From the NCBI RefSeq assembly GCF_003725415.1, contig NZ_RJQC01000002.1, positions 156,681 to 220,680 on the forward strand: a DNA stretch of 64,000 nucleotides. Direction: 5' to 3'. This document shows positions 53,574 through 62,311 of this stretch, in pieces; the first letter of the stretch is position 1, and each line of letters starts with the position of its first letter. Below the pieces are notes generated by a model. It was given only the letters and a program-made list of their open reading frames with translations, made no database searches and had not been told where the DNA came from. This DNA is from Absicoccus porci. Lineage in GTDB: Bacteria > Bacillota_I > Bacilli_A > Erysipelotrichales > Erysipelotrichaceae. The position numbers and the translations under genes are program-made.

Positions 53574-54983
53574 ATGTCAAAACGAGAAAAACCGGTTAGA
53601 ATTACCGAAACGATATTGCGGGATGCCCAACAATCATTAATTGCGACACGTATGCCGACCAGTGAAATGCTACCTATCATTGAAACCATGGATCAAGTTG
53701 GTTACTATGCGGTGGAATGTTGGGGCGGTGCTACATTTGATGCTTGTCTTCGTTTCTTAAAAGAAGATCCTTGGGAACGGCTTCGTAAGTTACGAGCTGG
53801 TTTTAAACACACCAAATTGATGATGTTGTTACGAGGTCAAAATCTCTTGGGATATAATCACTATGCCGATGATACAGTCGAGGCTTTCATTCAAAAGTCC
53901 GTAGAAAATGGTATTGATATCATTCGTATCTTTGATTGTTTGAATGATCTGCGCAATATCAAAACCGCTTTGCAGGCAACGAAAAAAGCGGGTGCCCAAG
54001 CACAGGTGGCTTTGGTGTATACCATTGGTGATGCCTATACCGATGAATATTGGATGCATATTGCTAAAAAGATTGAACGTATGGGCGCCGATTCGATTTG
54101 TATCAAGGATATGGCCGGTTTGTTGCTGCCTTATAAAGCGTATGAATTGGTCAAAAATTTAAAAAAAGCTACTAATTTACCGATTGAATTGCATTCGCAT
54201 TGTACTTCCGGTGTTGCTCCGATGGCTTACTTAAAAGCAATTGAAGCGGGTGTAGATATCATTGATTGTGCCATATCTCCTTTCGCATTAGGAACTTCTC
54301 AACCACCGACAGAAGTCATGGTGGCAACACTTTCCAAAACAAAGGCTGATACAAGACTAGATCTTGCTAAATTAAAAGAAATCAATGATTACTTTGCGCC
54401 GTATCGGGAAGAATGCATTCAAAATGGTCTATTGAATCCAAAAGTGCTCAATGTCAATATTCGTACGTTGACGTATCAGATTCCTGGTGGTATGTTGTCG
54501 AATTTGATCAGTCAGCTACAAAGTCAAAATGCCGAAGACCAATTAACCGAAGTATTAGAAGAAGTACCTCGTGTAAGAAAAGATTTGGGAGAACCGCCAT
54601 TAGTTACCCCAAGTTCACAAATCATTGGTACTCAAGCGGTCATGAATGTTTTGTTTGGTAAACGATACCAAGTTTCCACCGAACAAACAAAAGATCTTGT
54701 TCGTGGTAAATATGGCAAGACCATTCGTCCAATGAATCCAGAAGTAGTAAAGAAGATCATTGGCAATGAAAAACGGATTACTTGTCGTCCAGCCGATTTG
54801 ATTCCACCACAAATGCCTGGTTTTGAAAAGGCAGTCAAAGACTGGAAGCAACAACCAGAAGATGTCTTGTCCTATGCCTTATTCCCCGATGTGGCGATGG
54901 AATTCTTTAAATATCGATTGGCCCAACAAACAAAACTAGATCTAAATAAGGCAGATTTGACCAATAAAGCATATCCTGTATAG
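53574..54983 (+). CDS. oxaloacetate decarboxylase alpha / 5S transcarboxylase subunit
   Basis: 469-residue carboxyltransferase of the pyruvate carboxylase type. RITETILRDAQQSLIATRM marks the TIM-barrel entry with the metal-binding Asp, and HSHCTSG holds the metal His pair. The carboxybiotin Lys is expected in ADSICIKDMAG. It has no fused biotinyl domain; the separate carrier supplies biotin. Last gene of the operon, followed by a terminator. Substrates would be oxaloacetate and pyruvate. Confidence 0.95.
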   Translation: MSKREKPVRITETILRDAQQSLIATRMPTSEMLPIIETMDQVGYYAVECWGGATFDACLRFLKEDPWERLRKLRAGFKHTKLMMLLRGQNLLGYNHYADDTVEAFIQKSVENGIDIIRIFDCLNDLRNIKTALQATKKAGAQAQVALVYTIGDAYTDEYWMHIAKKIERMGADSICIKDMAGLLLPYKAYELVKNLKKATNLPIELHSHCTSGVAPMAYLKAIEAGVDIIDCAISPFALGTSQPPTEVMVATLSKTKADTRLDLAKLKEINDYFAPYREECIQNGLLNPKVLNVNIRTLTYQIPGGMLSNLISQLQSQNAEDQLTEVLEEVPRVRKDLGEPPLVTPSSQIIGTQAVMNVLFGKRYQVSTEQTKDLVRGKYGKTIRPMNPEVVKKIIGNEKRITCRPADLIPPQMPGFEKAVKDWKQQPEDVLSYALFPDVAMEFFKYRLAQQTKLDLNKADLTNKAYPV

Positions 54984-55015
54984 GGACTGTAACGATATCG
55001 TTGCAGTTCTTTTTT
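54983..55015 (+). terminator. terminator of the decarboxylase operon
   Basis: ACTGTAACG (54986-54994) pairs with CGTTGCAGT (54999-55007) with one G-T pair, followed by T's. Confidence 0.88.
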
Positions 55016-55074
55016 AGATACTTTGATAAATTTATATCTTTCTTTCAACCCTTGGAACAACTATAATTCTTTTT

Positions 55075-56190
55075 ATGGTGACAAAGAAAAGTACGCATTT
55101 TTTAAATAAGCGCATGTATTTTAAAATATCCAGAATTTTGATCGGCTTTGCTTGTCTTTATAGTGATTGGCGCATTGCCAGCCTGTTTCATACACCTATT
55201 TTTGTCTGGTTGATTTTATTATCAACTATTGCGTTGGGTTATCAAGTCTATGCCGAACACATTGACAACTATTTTATGGGGTATCGACTCATTGCTTTAG
55301 TGTCTGGTTTGTATCTGGCTTTTTTGACTTATCATATTTCCGCATTGATTGTCATTGATTTTATGGATATCTTTCTTCATAAGGATTTATCCATCTTGGC
55401 TTTGATTTTCAGTATCGCCATCACCATCTATGGAAGAGTCCATACACATACGATCAAAACGATATCATACACGTATAAAACCAATAAATTACCAGTTGGT
55501 AAACAATACAATATTGTTCAATTGAGTGATCTGCATATAGGTGAAATCATCGATACAAACTATATCCATCATGTGGTGTGTCAAGTCAATGCCTTGCATC
55601 CGGATATGATCGTGATTACTGGAGATATCTTTAATCGAACGAATATGCGCCAACGAAAACACTTTTATCCAATTTTTTCCGAACTTCGACAACTTCAAGC
55701 ACCGGATGGTGTGTTTGCGATTTGTGGCAATCATGATCCGGCCATGGATAGTTCGTTATGGCAAGCTTTTTTGGAAAAATCAAATATCGTTGATTTAAAT
55801 AATCGAAGCTATATCAGTAAAGATATTAATTTGATTGGTCGTACCGGTTTGGTTTCCTATCCCACTCGTAAACATTTAAAACGATTGATGCATTCGTGTG
55901 ATTACCAAAAACCAATCGTTATTCTTGAACATGATCCGGCGGGTATTCTCCAAGCTCAATCCCAACATGCCGATTTGATTATATGTGGCCATACACACAA
56001 AGGTCAATTTTTTCCATTCACTTATTTTACACGGTATTGGTATGGAAAAGATTACTATTATGGCAAACATATCAAAAATGGTACTTGCAGTATTGTTTCG
56101 GCAGGCACTGGATATTTTGAAATTCCGGTGCGCATTCATACCGATAATGAAATTGTGAAGATTCAACTGCAAGGTTTAAGAAAAGATTGA
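55075..56190 (+). CDS. membrane-anchored metallophosphoesterase (YkuE-like)
   Basis: 371 residues. About four hydrophobic segments occupy residues 15-120. The catalytic domain follows with LSDLHIG, TGDIFNR, CGNHDP, EHDPAG and CGHTHKGQ. YkuE-type enzymes act on the outer face, some on UDP-diacylglucosamine or lipids. The ATG at 55075 has no ribosome site and lies 8 bp after a TATAAT (55062-55067), so the message may be leaderless. It is a single-gene unit. Confidence 0.87.
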   Translation: MVTKKSTHFLNKRMYFKISRILIGFACLYSDWRIASLFHTPIFVWLILLSTIALGYQVYAEHIDNYFMGYRLIALVSGLYLAFLTYHISALIVIDFMDIFLHKDLSILALIFSIAITIYGRVHTHTIKTISYTYKTNKLPVGKQYNIVQLSDLHIGEIIDTNYIHHVVCQVNALHPDMIVITGDIFNRTNMRQRKHFYPIFSELRQLQAPDGVFAICGNHDPAMDSSLWQAFLEKSNIVDLNNRSYISKDINLIGRTGLVSYPTRKHLKRLMHSCDYQKPIVILEHDPAGILQAQSQHADLIICGHTHKGQFFPFTYFTRYWYGKDYYYGKHIKNGTCSIVSAGTGYFEIPVRIHTDNEIVKIQLQGLRKD

Positions 56191-56694
56191 TCACAAGACT
56201 TTTCGATACCGAATGATAAATTTGAAAATAATGTAGATATAAATCAAAGTGAACAACGCCAGGATGCCTAATGCGAATGGTCGATCCAATGCATTCATAA
56301 AACATAAGAACAATGCGATGAAGATGACAATCAATGGGATGACTCTACCCTGATAGACCCGTTTGATCATATCGTTTCGAGAGTCTTCATCACAGAAGAT
56401 TTCTTCGTTTTGACCATGCATTTCCCGTTTTGGTTTTCGAAAATAGGCAAACCCATTTAGATCTTGAATATATTCCCACCCACAATCTTGGAACATTTGA
56501 ATAGAATCATCGGTATTTGCCTGATCATGATAGTCTAACTGATACACAACGTCTTCTGGCTCGCAAGATGTAAATGTATAGGTGATTCCTTTGACATTTT
56601 TTAGCTTCCATCCATGTTTATGCATATCTTGCAGATAGTCTTGTTCTTTTTTCCAATCGCTAATATCAAAGTATTTTCGTTGATGCGTAAGCAT
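56191..56694 (-). CDS. DUF2812 domain membrane protein
   Basis: 167 residues. Residues 1-105 show the DUF2812 pattern (EQDYLQDMHKHGWKL, YQLDYHDQ, CGWEYI...FAYFRKP), followed by two membrane spans near 115-160. The start overlaps the PadR gene by 29 bp, and this gene pair is common in Firmicutes. Function unknown; the pair probably forms a regulated membrane-stress unit. Confidence 0.85.
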   Translation of the reverse strand: MLTHQRKYFDISDWKKEQDYLQDMHKHGWKLKNVKGITYTFTSCEPEDVVYQLDYHDQANTDDSIQMFQDCGWEYIQDLNGFAYFRKPKREMHGQNEEIFCDEDSRNDMIKRVYQGRVIPLIVIFIALFLCFMNALDRPFALGILALFTLIYIYIIFKFIIRYRKVL

Positions 56695-57007
56695 GTTGGA
56701 CCTCCTTCATATTCCGATATAATCGTTCAATTCGCTTCATTTCCATTTGCAGGACCGTTTCTCCTAATTCTGTAATCACATAGATTTTTCGTTTTTCTTC
56801 TTCACGTACAAACCGGATCAGTCCATCTTTTTCCATTTTGGCAAGACTGCCATACATCGTTCCTGGTGCAATACGTATTTCACCGTTTGTGAGTTTTTCC
56901 ACCTTTTGAACAATACCGTAGCCATGAGATTCTTTCCGTAAACAAAGGAGAATATAAAAGGCCGTTTCACTCATGGGCACATAGACTTTTTTGATATGTT
57001 CATCCAT
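56666..57007 (-). CDS. PadR family transcriptional regulator
   Basis: 113-residue winged helix with C-terminal dimer helix: ETAFYILLCLRKESHGYGIVQKVEKLTNG, then PGTMYGSLAKMEKDGLI. The ATG at 57007 follows GAGGTG with 6 bp; a GTG three codons earlier is less likely. Cotranscribed with the DUF2812 gene. A 9-bp direct repeat upstream of it may be the operator. Confidence 0.92.
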   Translation of the reverse strand: MDEHIKKVYVPMSETAFYILLCLRKESHGYGIVQKVEKLTNGEIRIAPGTMYGSLAKMEKDGLIRFVREEEKRKIYVITELGETVLQMEMKRIERLYRNMKEVQHAYASTKIL

Positions 57008-57018
57008 ATATATCACCT

Positions 57019-57042
57019 CGATATATAGCAGTACGATATATA
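57019..57042 (-). repeat. direct repeat in the padR promoter region
   Basis: CGATATATA occurs at 57019-57027 and 57034-57042, separated by 6 bp (15-bp period). It lies just upstream of the PadR ribosome binding site and may be a regulator site. Confidence 0.4.
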
Positions 57043-57128
57043 AAAATCAATACCCTCTATACAAATTCCACTTCAACGACAAATCAAACCAGAGTTATTT
57101 CGAATTTCTAAACTTGATGGCTATATCA

Positions 57129-57182
57129 TTGTATTTCACTAATAGATGTAGTATCATCTAATTAGTTGATACTACATCTATT
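57129..57182 (+). promoter_or_regulatory. promoter overlapping a near-perfect 42-bp palindrome (marR operator)
   Basis: AATAGATGTAGTATCA (57141-57156) and its exact reverse complement (57167-57182) enclose a 10-base centre, itself containing CTAATTAG. The likely promoter TTGTAT (57129-57134) and TATCAT (57152-57157), 17 bp apart, overlaps the left arm. Binding by the MarR product would repress the ABC operon. Confidence 0.8.
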
Positions 57183-57194
57183 TAGGAGAAGTCT

Positions 57195-57665
57195 ATGAGT
57201 GAAGAAATGAGAGAAATCACAAAAATTGCACGAGAAGTATCGAAATTTACCGTAAAAACCATGAAAGCCGAAGGCATTGGGACAGGCGAATTTGATTTCA
57301 TCCATGTGATTCGTCATAATCCGGGGATTACCCAAAAAGGCATTCGTGAAATTCTTGGTTTGGATAAAGGGGCTTGTGCTCGAAGAACAGCATCCTTAGA
57401 GGCAAAAGGCTATTTGATTCGGAAACAAGATGAGAATGATAAGCGAAACTGGAAACTCTATGCATCGGATAAAGTGGAACGATTGAAACTGTCCAAAGTT
57501 GAAATCGAAAATATCTACTATGATTGGTTAATTCAAGGTTTTAATGAAGAAGAGAAGAAGACGTTTTATTTCCTTCTTCATACCTTATATCTACGAAACA
57601 AAACGGAATCCAAAGCAGGATTTCCTCATGTGCAGAAAGCTGTAAAAGAGCATGAAAACCAATAA
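57195..57665 (+). CDS. MarR family transcriptional regulator
   Basis: 156 residues. The winged helix is ITQKGIREILGLDKGACARRTASLEAKGYL with wing RKQDENDKRNWKLY. It stands 12 bp downstream of a long palindrome and overlaps the first ABC exporter gene by 14 bp, so it almost surely regulates this operon. The start follows AGGAG. Confidence 0.9.
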   Translation: MSEEMREITKIAREVSKFTVKTMKAEGIGTGEFDFIHVIRHNPGITQKGIREILGLDKGACARRTASLEAKGYLIRKQDENDKRNWKLYASDKVERLKLSKVEIENIYYDWLIQGFNEEEKKTFYFLLHTLYLRNKTESKAGFPHVQKAVKEHENQ

Positions 57666-59364
57666 ATTATTAAAACATCCCAATCAGATTCGTACGTATT
57701 TTAAGGCGGAGATTCCATTATTGATCATCGTTACGATATCCGGTTTGATCTATAATATCGGCATGTTGGCCGGTCCTTATTTTGAGGGTCAATTGGCTCA
57801 GTGTCTCTATGACATCACTAGAAACAAAGCAACTTGGCACGATATGTGGATATTGGCACTGTTGTATGTTTTCGTGATTGCGTTGGTGCAGATTGCCCGT
57901 GCCATCAAACGTTTTGGCGTACGGCGATTTGCGAATGACATCAGTCGTTCGATGCGAAGAAATCTCTACAATTCCCTGGTTCATCGGCCTCAAGAAACCG
58001 ATTTAGGATCTCTTTTAACCAATGCGATTGCGGATGTCGATGTGTGTGCCGAAGGCATTCGTAAATTTACGACCGAACTCTTTGATACCGGCGTTGTCAT
58101 GATTGCCTATGTATGTATGTTGCTTCACTATGACTGGAAACTAACCATTCTTTGTTGTCTATTTACACCGATTGCTTATTTGGTAGCCAATCAAATGAAA
58201 AATGTGGTCACTTTGGCCAATGCTGCTTATAAACAAAGTGCTTCGGATTTAAGCCGTATGACCATGGATCGCATCGAAAACAGCCTAACGTATCGTGTAT
58301 ATGGACGTGAACAAAATCGTGATGCAGCGTATGAAAAGGCCTTAAGCGATTATGAAAGAAAAAGTGCCAAAGCCAATCTTTTCGAAGGGTCTTTGACGCC
58401 TTTGTATGATGCCATTGCGATGTTGGGTGCGGTCATGATCCTTTACTTTGGTGGAAAAAATGTCATGGGAACCGGTTGGATTCGTTGGAATCTAGCTGCT
58501 TTTACGACTTTTCTTGCTTGCTTCACAAAGTTAGCTGTCAAAACCAGTCATGCGGCTAAACTTTTCAATGCCGTCCAAAAAGCCGAAGTCTCTTGGAAGA
58601 GAATCCAACCCTTGATGGAAGAACCGATCGAAGATGATTTTCAAGCCGACGAAGTTCCTTTTACACCTGTTACCTTATCTTTTGATCATGTGTCCATTGG
58701 TTCATTGTTGCAGGATATTACTTTTACGGCCAAGCCTGGAGAAATCATTGGAATCACGGGTGAAGTGGCCAGTGGCAAAAGTGTACTGGGAAAAATATTG
58801 ATTGGTGAAGTCGATTATGCAGGATCCATCACCTTGAATGGAAAAGAATTTCGTGATCTAAGTGAAAACGAAAAAATTTCGTATATTTCCTATATGGGCC
58901 ATGATCCACAACTGCTTTCGGTTTCCTTCGCAGATAATATTCAATTGGGTACGAACGTTTCGGCGCAGCCCTATCTGGAATTGACAGATCTAGATACAGA
59001 TTTAAAAAATCGTTCCATTGCGGAAAGTATAGGAGATGCTGGATCGATGTTGTCAGGTGGCCAACAAGCTCGTCTTGCCTTAGCCCGTACATTGGCTCAT
59101 GCACGATCCATTCTTATATTGGATGATCCTTTTGCGGCCGTTGATAAAAATACGGAAACCAAGGTATTAAAAAATATTCGAAAGACGTTTCCAGAACATA
59201 CCATTTTATTGATTTCCCATCGTTTGTATCATTTTCCTTCTTTTTCACATGTTCTGTACTTGCATGATCATACCGGTACCTTTCTAACGCATGCGGATAT
59301 GTTGAAACAAGAAGTTGGATATAAAAAATTATTTGAAGGAAGTGATCGACATGACGAAAAATAA
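57652..59364 (+). CDS. ABC exporter half-transporter A
   Basis: 570 residues with a six-span membrane domain (about 15-310) and an ATPase domain. Walker A GEVASGKS is near 370-377, the signature LSGGQQAR is canonical, but Walker B is LILDDPFAAVD, with Asp in place of the catalytic Glu. It pairs with the gene at 59351, whose signature is the degenerate one, making a heterodimer. Probable multidrug or lipid exporter under MarR control. The genes overlap by 14 bp. Confidence 0.92.
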   Translation: MKTNKLLKHPNQIRTYFKAEIPLLIIVTISGLIYNIGMLAGPYFEGQLAQCLYDITRNKATWHDMWILALLYVFVIALVQIARAIKRFGVRRFANDISRSMRRNLYNSLVHRPQETDLGSLLTNAIADVDVCAEGIRKFTTELFDTGVVMIAYVCMLLHYDWKLTILCCLFTPIAYLVANQMKNVVTLANAAYKQSASDLSRMTMDRIENSLTYRVYGREQNRDAAYEKALSDYERKSAKANLFEGSLTPLYDAIAMLGAVMILYFGGKNVMGTGWIRWNLAAFTTFLACFTKLAVKTSHAAKLFNAVQKAEVSWKRIQPLMEEPIEDDFQADEVPFTPVTLSFDHVSIGSLLQDITFTAKPGEIIGITGEVASGKSVLGKILIGEVDYAGSITLNGKEFRDLSENEKISYISYMGHDPQLLSVSFADNIQLGTNVSAQPYLELTDLDTDLKNRSIAESIGDAGSMLSGGQQARLALARTLAHARSILILDDPFAAVDKNTETKVLKNIRKTFPEHTILLISHRLYHFPSFSHVLYLHDHTGTFLTHADMLKQEVGYKKLFEGSDRHDEK

Positions 59365-60976
59365 CCTTCTAAAAAGTTTCATTCGTACCATGTTGAAACA
59401 AAATAAGAAATTGATTGTTTTATTGATCATTGTGATTAGTGGCTCCATTCTAGCAGCTTTGATTCCACCCTTGGTACTTGAAAAAATTGTGAATCATTTA
59501 AGTACAAAACAATCCATTTCCTTCTTATTGGCTCTTTCGTATTTTTTATGTATTGTGGTGGCCGATGTTTTAGAATCCCTTCAAAATGCATGCATTACTA
59601 TTTTTGGTCAGAAAATGACACATGTGATTCGTTCGGCCCTGTGTCAAAAATTGTCGCAGTTATCGCCACAATACTTTCACACCCACAAAGCCGGTGAGAT
59701 TGAATCTATCTTCACAAATGATGGCGATGCCATTGATGTCCTGTACAGTGATGGCATTGTCAGTATGATGGCCGATAGTTTTAAACTGATTGCCATTCTG
59801 ATTGTCATCTTTACTCGATCCATCGGATTAGGCGTTTTACTATTGATTGTGACACCATTTTTGTATCTTTTTACTCGTTGGTGCCAAAAGCGGATGAATC
59901 AAGCCCAACTCACCAATCGAAAAGCCATCGGTCGTGTGAATAGCCAAGTTCCGGAAACGATTCGTTGTATGCGTATGATTCATACGTTTCATGCCGAAAA
60001 ATATATGGAAGAAAGCTACGACAAATATATTCAAGAAAGTTATCGTGCCATCGATCAGGGAAATATCATTGATAGTATCTATTCTCCTATCATCTTGATT
60101 ACCCAAGCCATTGTGGTTGCTATCATGATGATCTTTGCAGCTAGTGGTACTACCTATCGTTCCTTTTTTGGTTTATCCATAGGATCTGCCGTAGCCATGA
60201 TTGCATATGTAGCCAATATCTTTTCACCTCTTGAAAATATTGGTATGGAAATCCAAAATATTCAAGCAGCTAGTGCTGCCATTCAGCATATTCAAACTTT
60301 TTTGAATGAGCCTGATTGGCTTCCAAAAATACAGCCAACCAACAATGATCGAGATATTTATTTTGATCATGTTACTTTTGGCTATGATCCAAACAAACCA
60401 ATCCTTAAAGATTTATCTTTTACGATTCATGCCGGAGAAAATGTCACTCTTGTTGGTCGAACCGGAGCAGGTAAGTCCACGATTTTTCGGTTATTGACTG
60501 GTCTATACGAACCGAATCAAGGAAAGATTTCATTGGCTTGTCATTGTCCTGTGGCACTAAAACCCGAAGAAAGACGAAAGATATTTAGTCTTGTCGAACA
60601 GGAATTCACATCTGTTCCCGGAACCGTACGCGATCAAATCACTTTGTATGATACGTATACCGATCAAGAAATTGACAAAGCGTTATCACTTTCAAACCTA
60701 AAAGAAACCATCATGGATTTACCGCAAGGGTTGGATACGCCCATGGATGAAACCCTTTTTTCAAAAGGTCAGCTCCAATTGTTGGCGATTGCCAGAGCTG
60801 TCGTTTCCAATCCTTCCATTCTTTTATTGGATGAGATTTCAGCAAATTTGGATACGAAAACAGAAAAACGCATCATTATGGCACTTCAAGCATCCAGCCA
60901 AGGTCGAACGGTGATTTCCATTTCTCATCGACTTTCGCAAAACATGGGTTCAACTCAAATCATTGAGATTAAATAG
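59351..60976 (+). CDS. ABC exporter half-transporter B
   Basis: 541 residues. A six-span membrane domain precedes Walker A GRTGAGKST, and Walker B is LLLDEISANLD with an intact Glu. The signature is FSKGQLQ instead of LSGGQ. So the consensus ATP site uses this Walker B and the signature of half A, and the other site is degenerate, as in heterodimeric exporters such as BmrCD. The ATG at 59351 follows GAAGGAAG; the open frame to 59315 overlaps half A. Confidence 0.92.
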   Translation: MTKNNLLKSFIRTMLKQNKKLIVLLIIVISGSILAALIPPLVLEKIVNHLSTKQSISFLLALSYFLCIVVADVLESLQNACITIFGQKMTHVIRSALCQKLSQLSPQYFHTHKAGEIESIFTNDGDAIDVLYSDGIVSMMADSFKLIAILIVIFTRSIGLGVLLLIVTPFLYLFTRWCQKRMNQAQLTNRKAIGRVNSQVPETIRCMRMIHTFHAEKYMEESYDKYIQESYRAIDQGNIIDSIYSPIILITQAIVVAIMMIFAASGTTYRSFFGLSIGSAVAMIAYVANIFSPLENIGMEIQNIQAASAAIQHIQTFLNEPDWLPKIQPTNNDRDIYFDHVTFGYDPNKPILKDLSFTIHAGENVTLVGRTGAGKSTIFRLLTGLYEPNQGKISLACHCPVALKPEERRKIFSLVEQEFTSVPGTVRDQITLYDTYTDQEIDKALSLSNLKETIMDLPQGLDTPMDETLFSKGQLQLLAIARAVVSNPSILLLDEISANLDTKTEKRIIMALQASSQGRTVISISHRLSQNMGSTQIIEIK

Positions 60977-61101
60977 ATACGTCTTGTATAGGATATTGAT
61001 ATACATACATCCAACTCGATTTTCTTTACGAATCATCTTTTTTCATTTCTGTATGGTATAGTGAATCACACATTAAAAATAAAACGAAAGTGAGGTACAT
61101 C

Positions 61102-61656
61102 ATGATTCTATATTTTACAGGAACAGGAAACAGTAGACATGTCGCAAACAAAATTGCCAGAGTAACAGGAGATCCAGTTGAAAATATCACTGATCATCTA
61201 AGAAAAGATGATATTGGAAGCTATCATTCGAATAAACCCTATGTTTTTGTCGGACCAGTATATGCTGGCCGTTATCCAAAAGTAATGACAGAATAAATTC
61301 GGAAAGCACAATTCAAAGGCAGCAAACAAATTTACTTTGTCGCAACTTGTGCCGAAACACTTGGATCACTGCAAAATATACGAAAAAATTAGCCGATGAG
61401 AAGCACTTTGAAGTACTTGGCTTTCGTTCCATTCTTATGCCGCAAAGTTATATAACGGGTAGTTTATCAACCCCAGATGCTGAAAATAAGAAGATTCTCT
61501 TGTTTGCAGAACCAAAGATTGATGAATTAGCTCCACAAATCAAAGCAGGCGAAAAGATTCCTGAAGAACCTCTTGGAAAATCGTGGATGTCCGGTAGGTG
61601 CCATTGAATATGGCAAGAAGACCATTGGCAAGCCAAAATATTATTTGGAGAAGTAA
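61102..61656 (+). pseudogene. decayed EFR1-type flavodoxin/ferredoxin gene
   Basis: The start is MILYFTGTGNSRHVA after GTGAGGTAC, and the flavodoxin part continues as KPYVFVGPVYAGRYPKV. A TAA follows at 61294-61296, then IRKAQFKGSKQIYFVATC in frame. A frameshift leads into AKYTKKLADEKHFEVLGF and ILLFAEPKIDELAPQIKAG. The ferredoxin end CPVGAIEYGKKTIGKPKYYL is fused almost directly, so most of the iron-sulfur domain is deleted. At least one stop, one frameshift and one deletion: not functional. Confidence 0.85.
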
Positions 61657-61671
61657 ACGGCAAAAAGAGTC

Positions 61672-62103
61672 ATGATTTCAAAAGTTGTGAATCGAGATAT
61701 TGATACTGTATTTGACTGGTATTATCACTCGGAAAATTTCACAGCTTCACCCATTGTATTCAAATCAAAGTGGCGAGAACCGAAGTACTGGGAAAAGGGT
61801 GCCATCCGAGATATTGTGATGATTGCAGGATGGTATAACGAAGAAATTACGAAAGTTGTGACGGGTAAAAAGATCGATTATCGGGTCAATCAATCTTTTC
61901 CTCCCGTCCAACAAGATTTTACCGAAACTCTTTTTGAGTCTATCCATGATAACAAGACAAAAGTCACATGGATCATTGATATAGAAGTGCCTGCAAGTTT
62001 CATGACCAAGCCAATGACTGCATTTGGTGGGTTTATGGCAAAGAATCTATATGGTACGATCATGAATGCAAGCAAACGAAAATTGGAAACGAGTGCTCAT
62101 TGA
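61672..62103 (+). CDS. SRPBCC family protein
   Basis: 143 residues with the START-like helix-grip fold pattern: ISKVVNRDIDTVFDWYYHSENF at the N terminus, RDIVMIAGWYNEEITKV in the middle and a long C-terminal helix (FGGFMAKNLYGTIMNASKRKLE). Such proteins bind hydrophobic ligands. The ribosome site is weak (AAAAAGAG). It lies 15 bp after the flavodoxin remnant and may once have been cotranscribed with it. Confidence 0.72.
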   Translation: MISKVVNRDIDTVFDWYYHSENFTASPIVFKSKWREPKYWEKGAIRDIVMIAGWYNEEITKVVTGKKIDYRVNQSFPPVQQDFTETLFESIHDNKTKVTWIIDIEVPASFMTKPMTAFGGFMAKNLYGTIMNASKRKLETSAH

Positions 62104-62113
62104 GCACTTTTTT
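62092..62113 (+). terminator. terminator after SRPBCC gene
   Basis: AGTGCTC (62092-62098), 3-base loop, GAGCACT (62102-62108), then T's. The following 200 bp to the lipoprotein gene are AT-rich and hold nothing else I recognise. Confidence 0.88.
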
Positions 62114-62311
62114 CAATTTCTTAGAGACTCTTATTGTTAACTATAGAACTCTATGAATCATGATTTTCTATAATTGTTTGGTGGAATAAATAACACACTA
62201 CCCATTAAAAAGTAAAAGAACATATACTTTAGCTATCTACCATTGGAAATATAAGTTGTTTGATGTAAAATGAAAGCGGTTACTATTAAAATGAGAGAAA
62301 GGGTGTTACAT

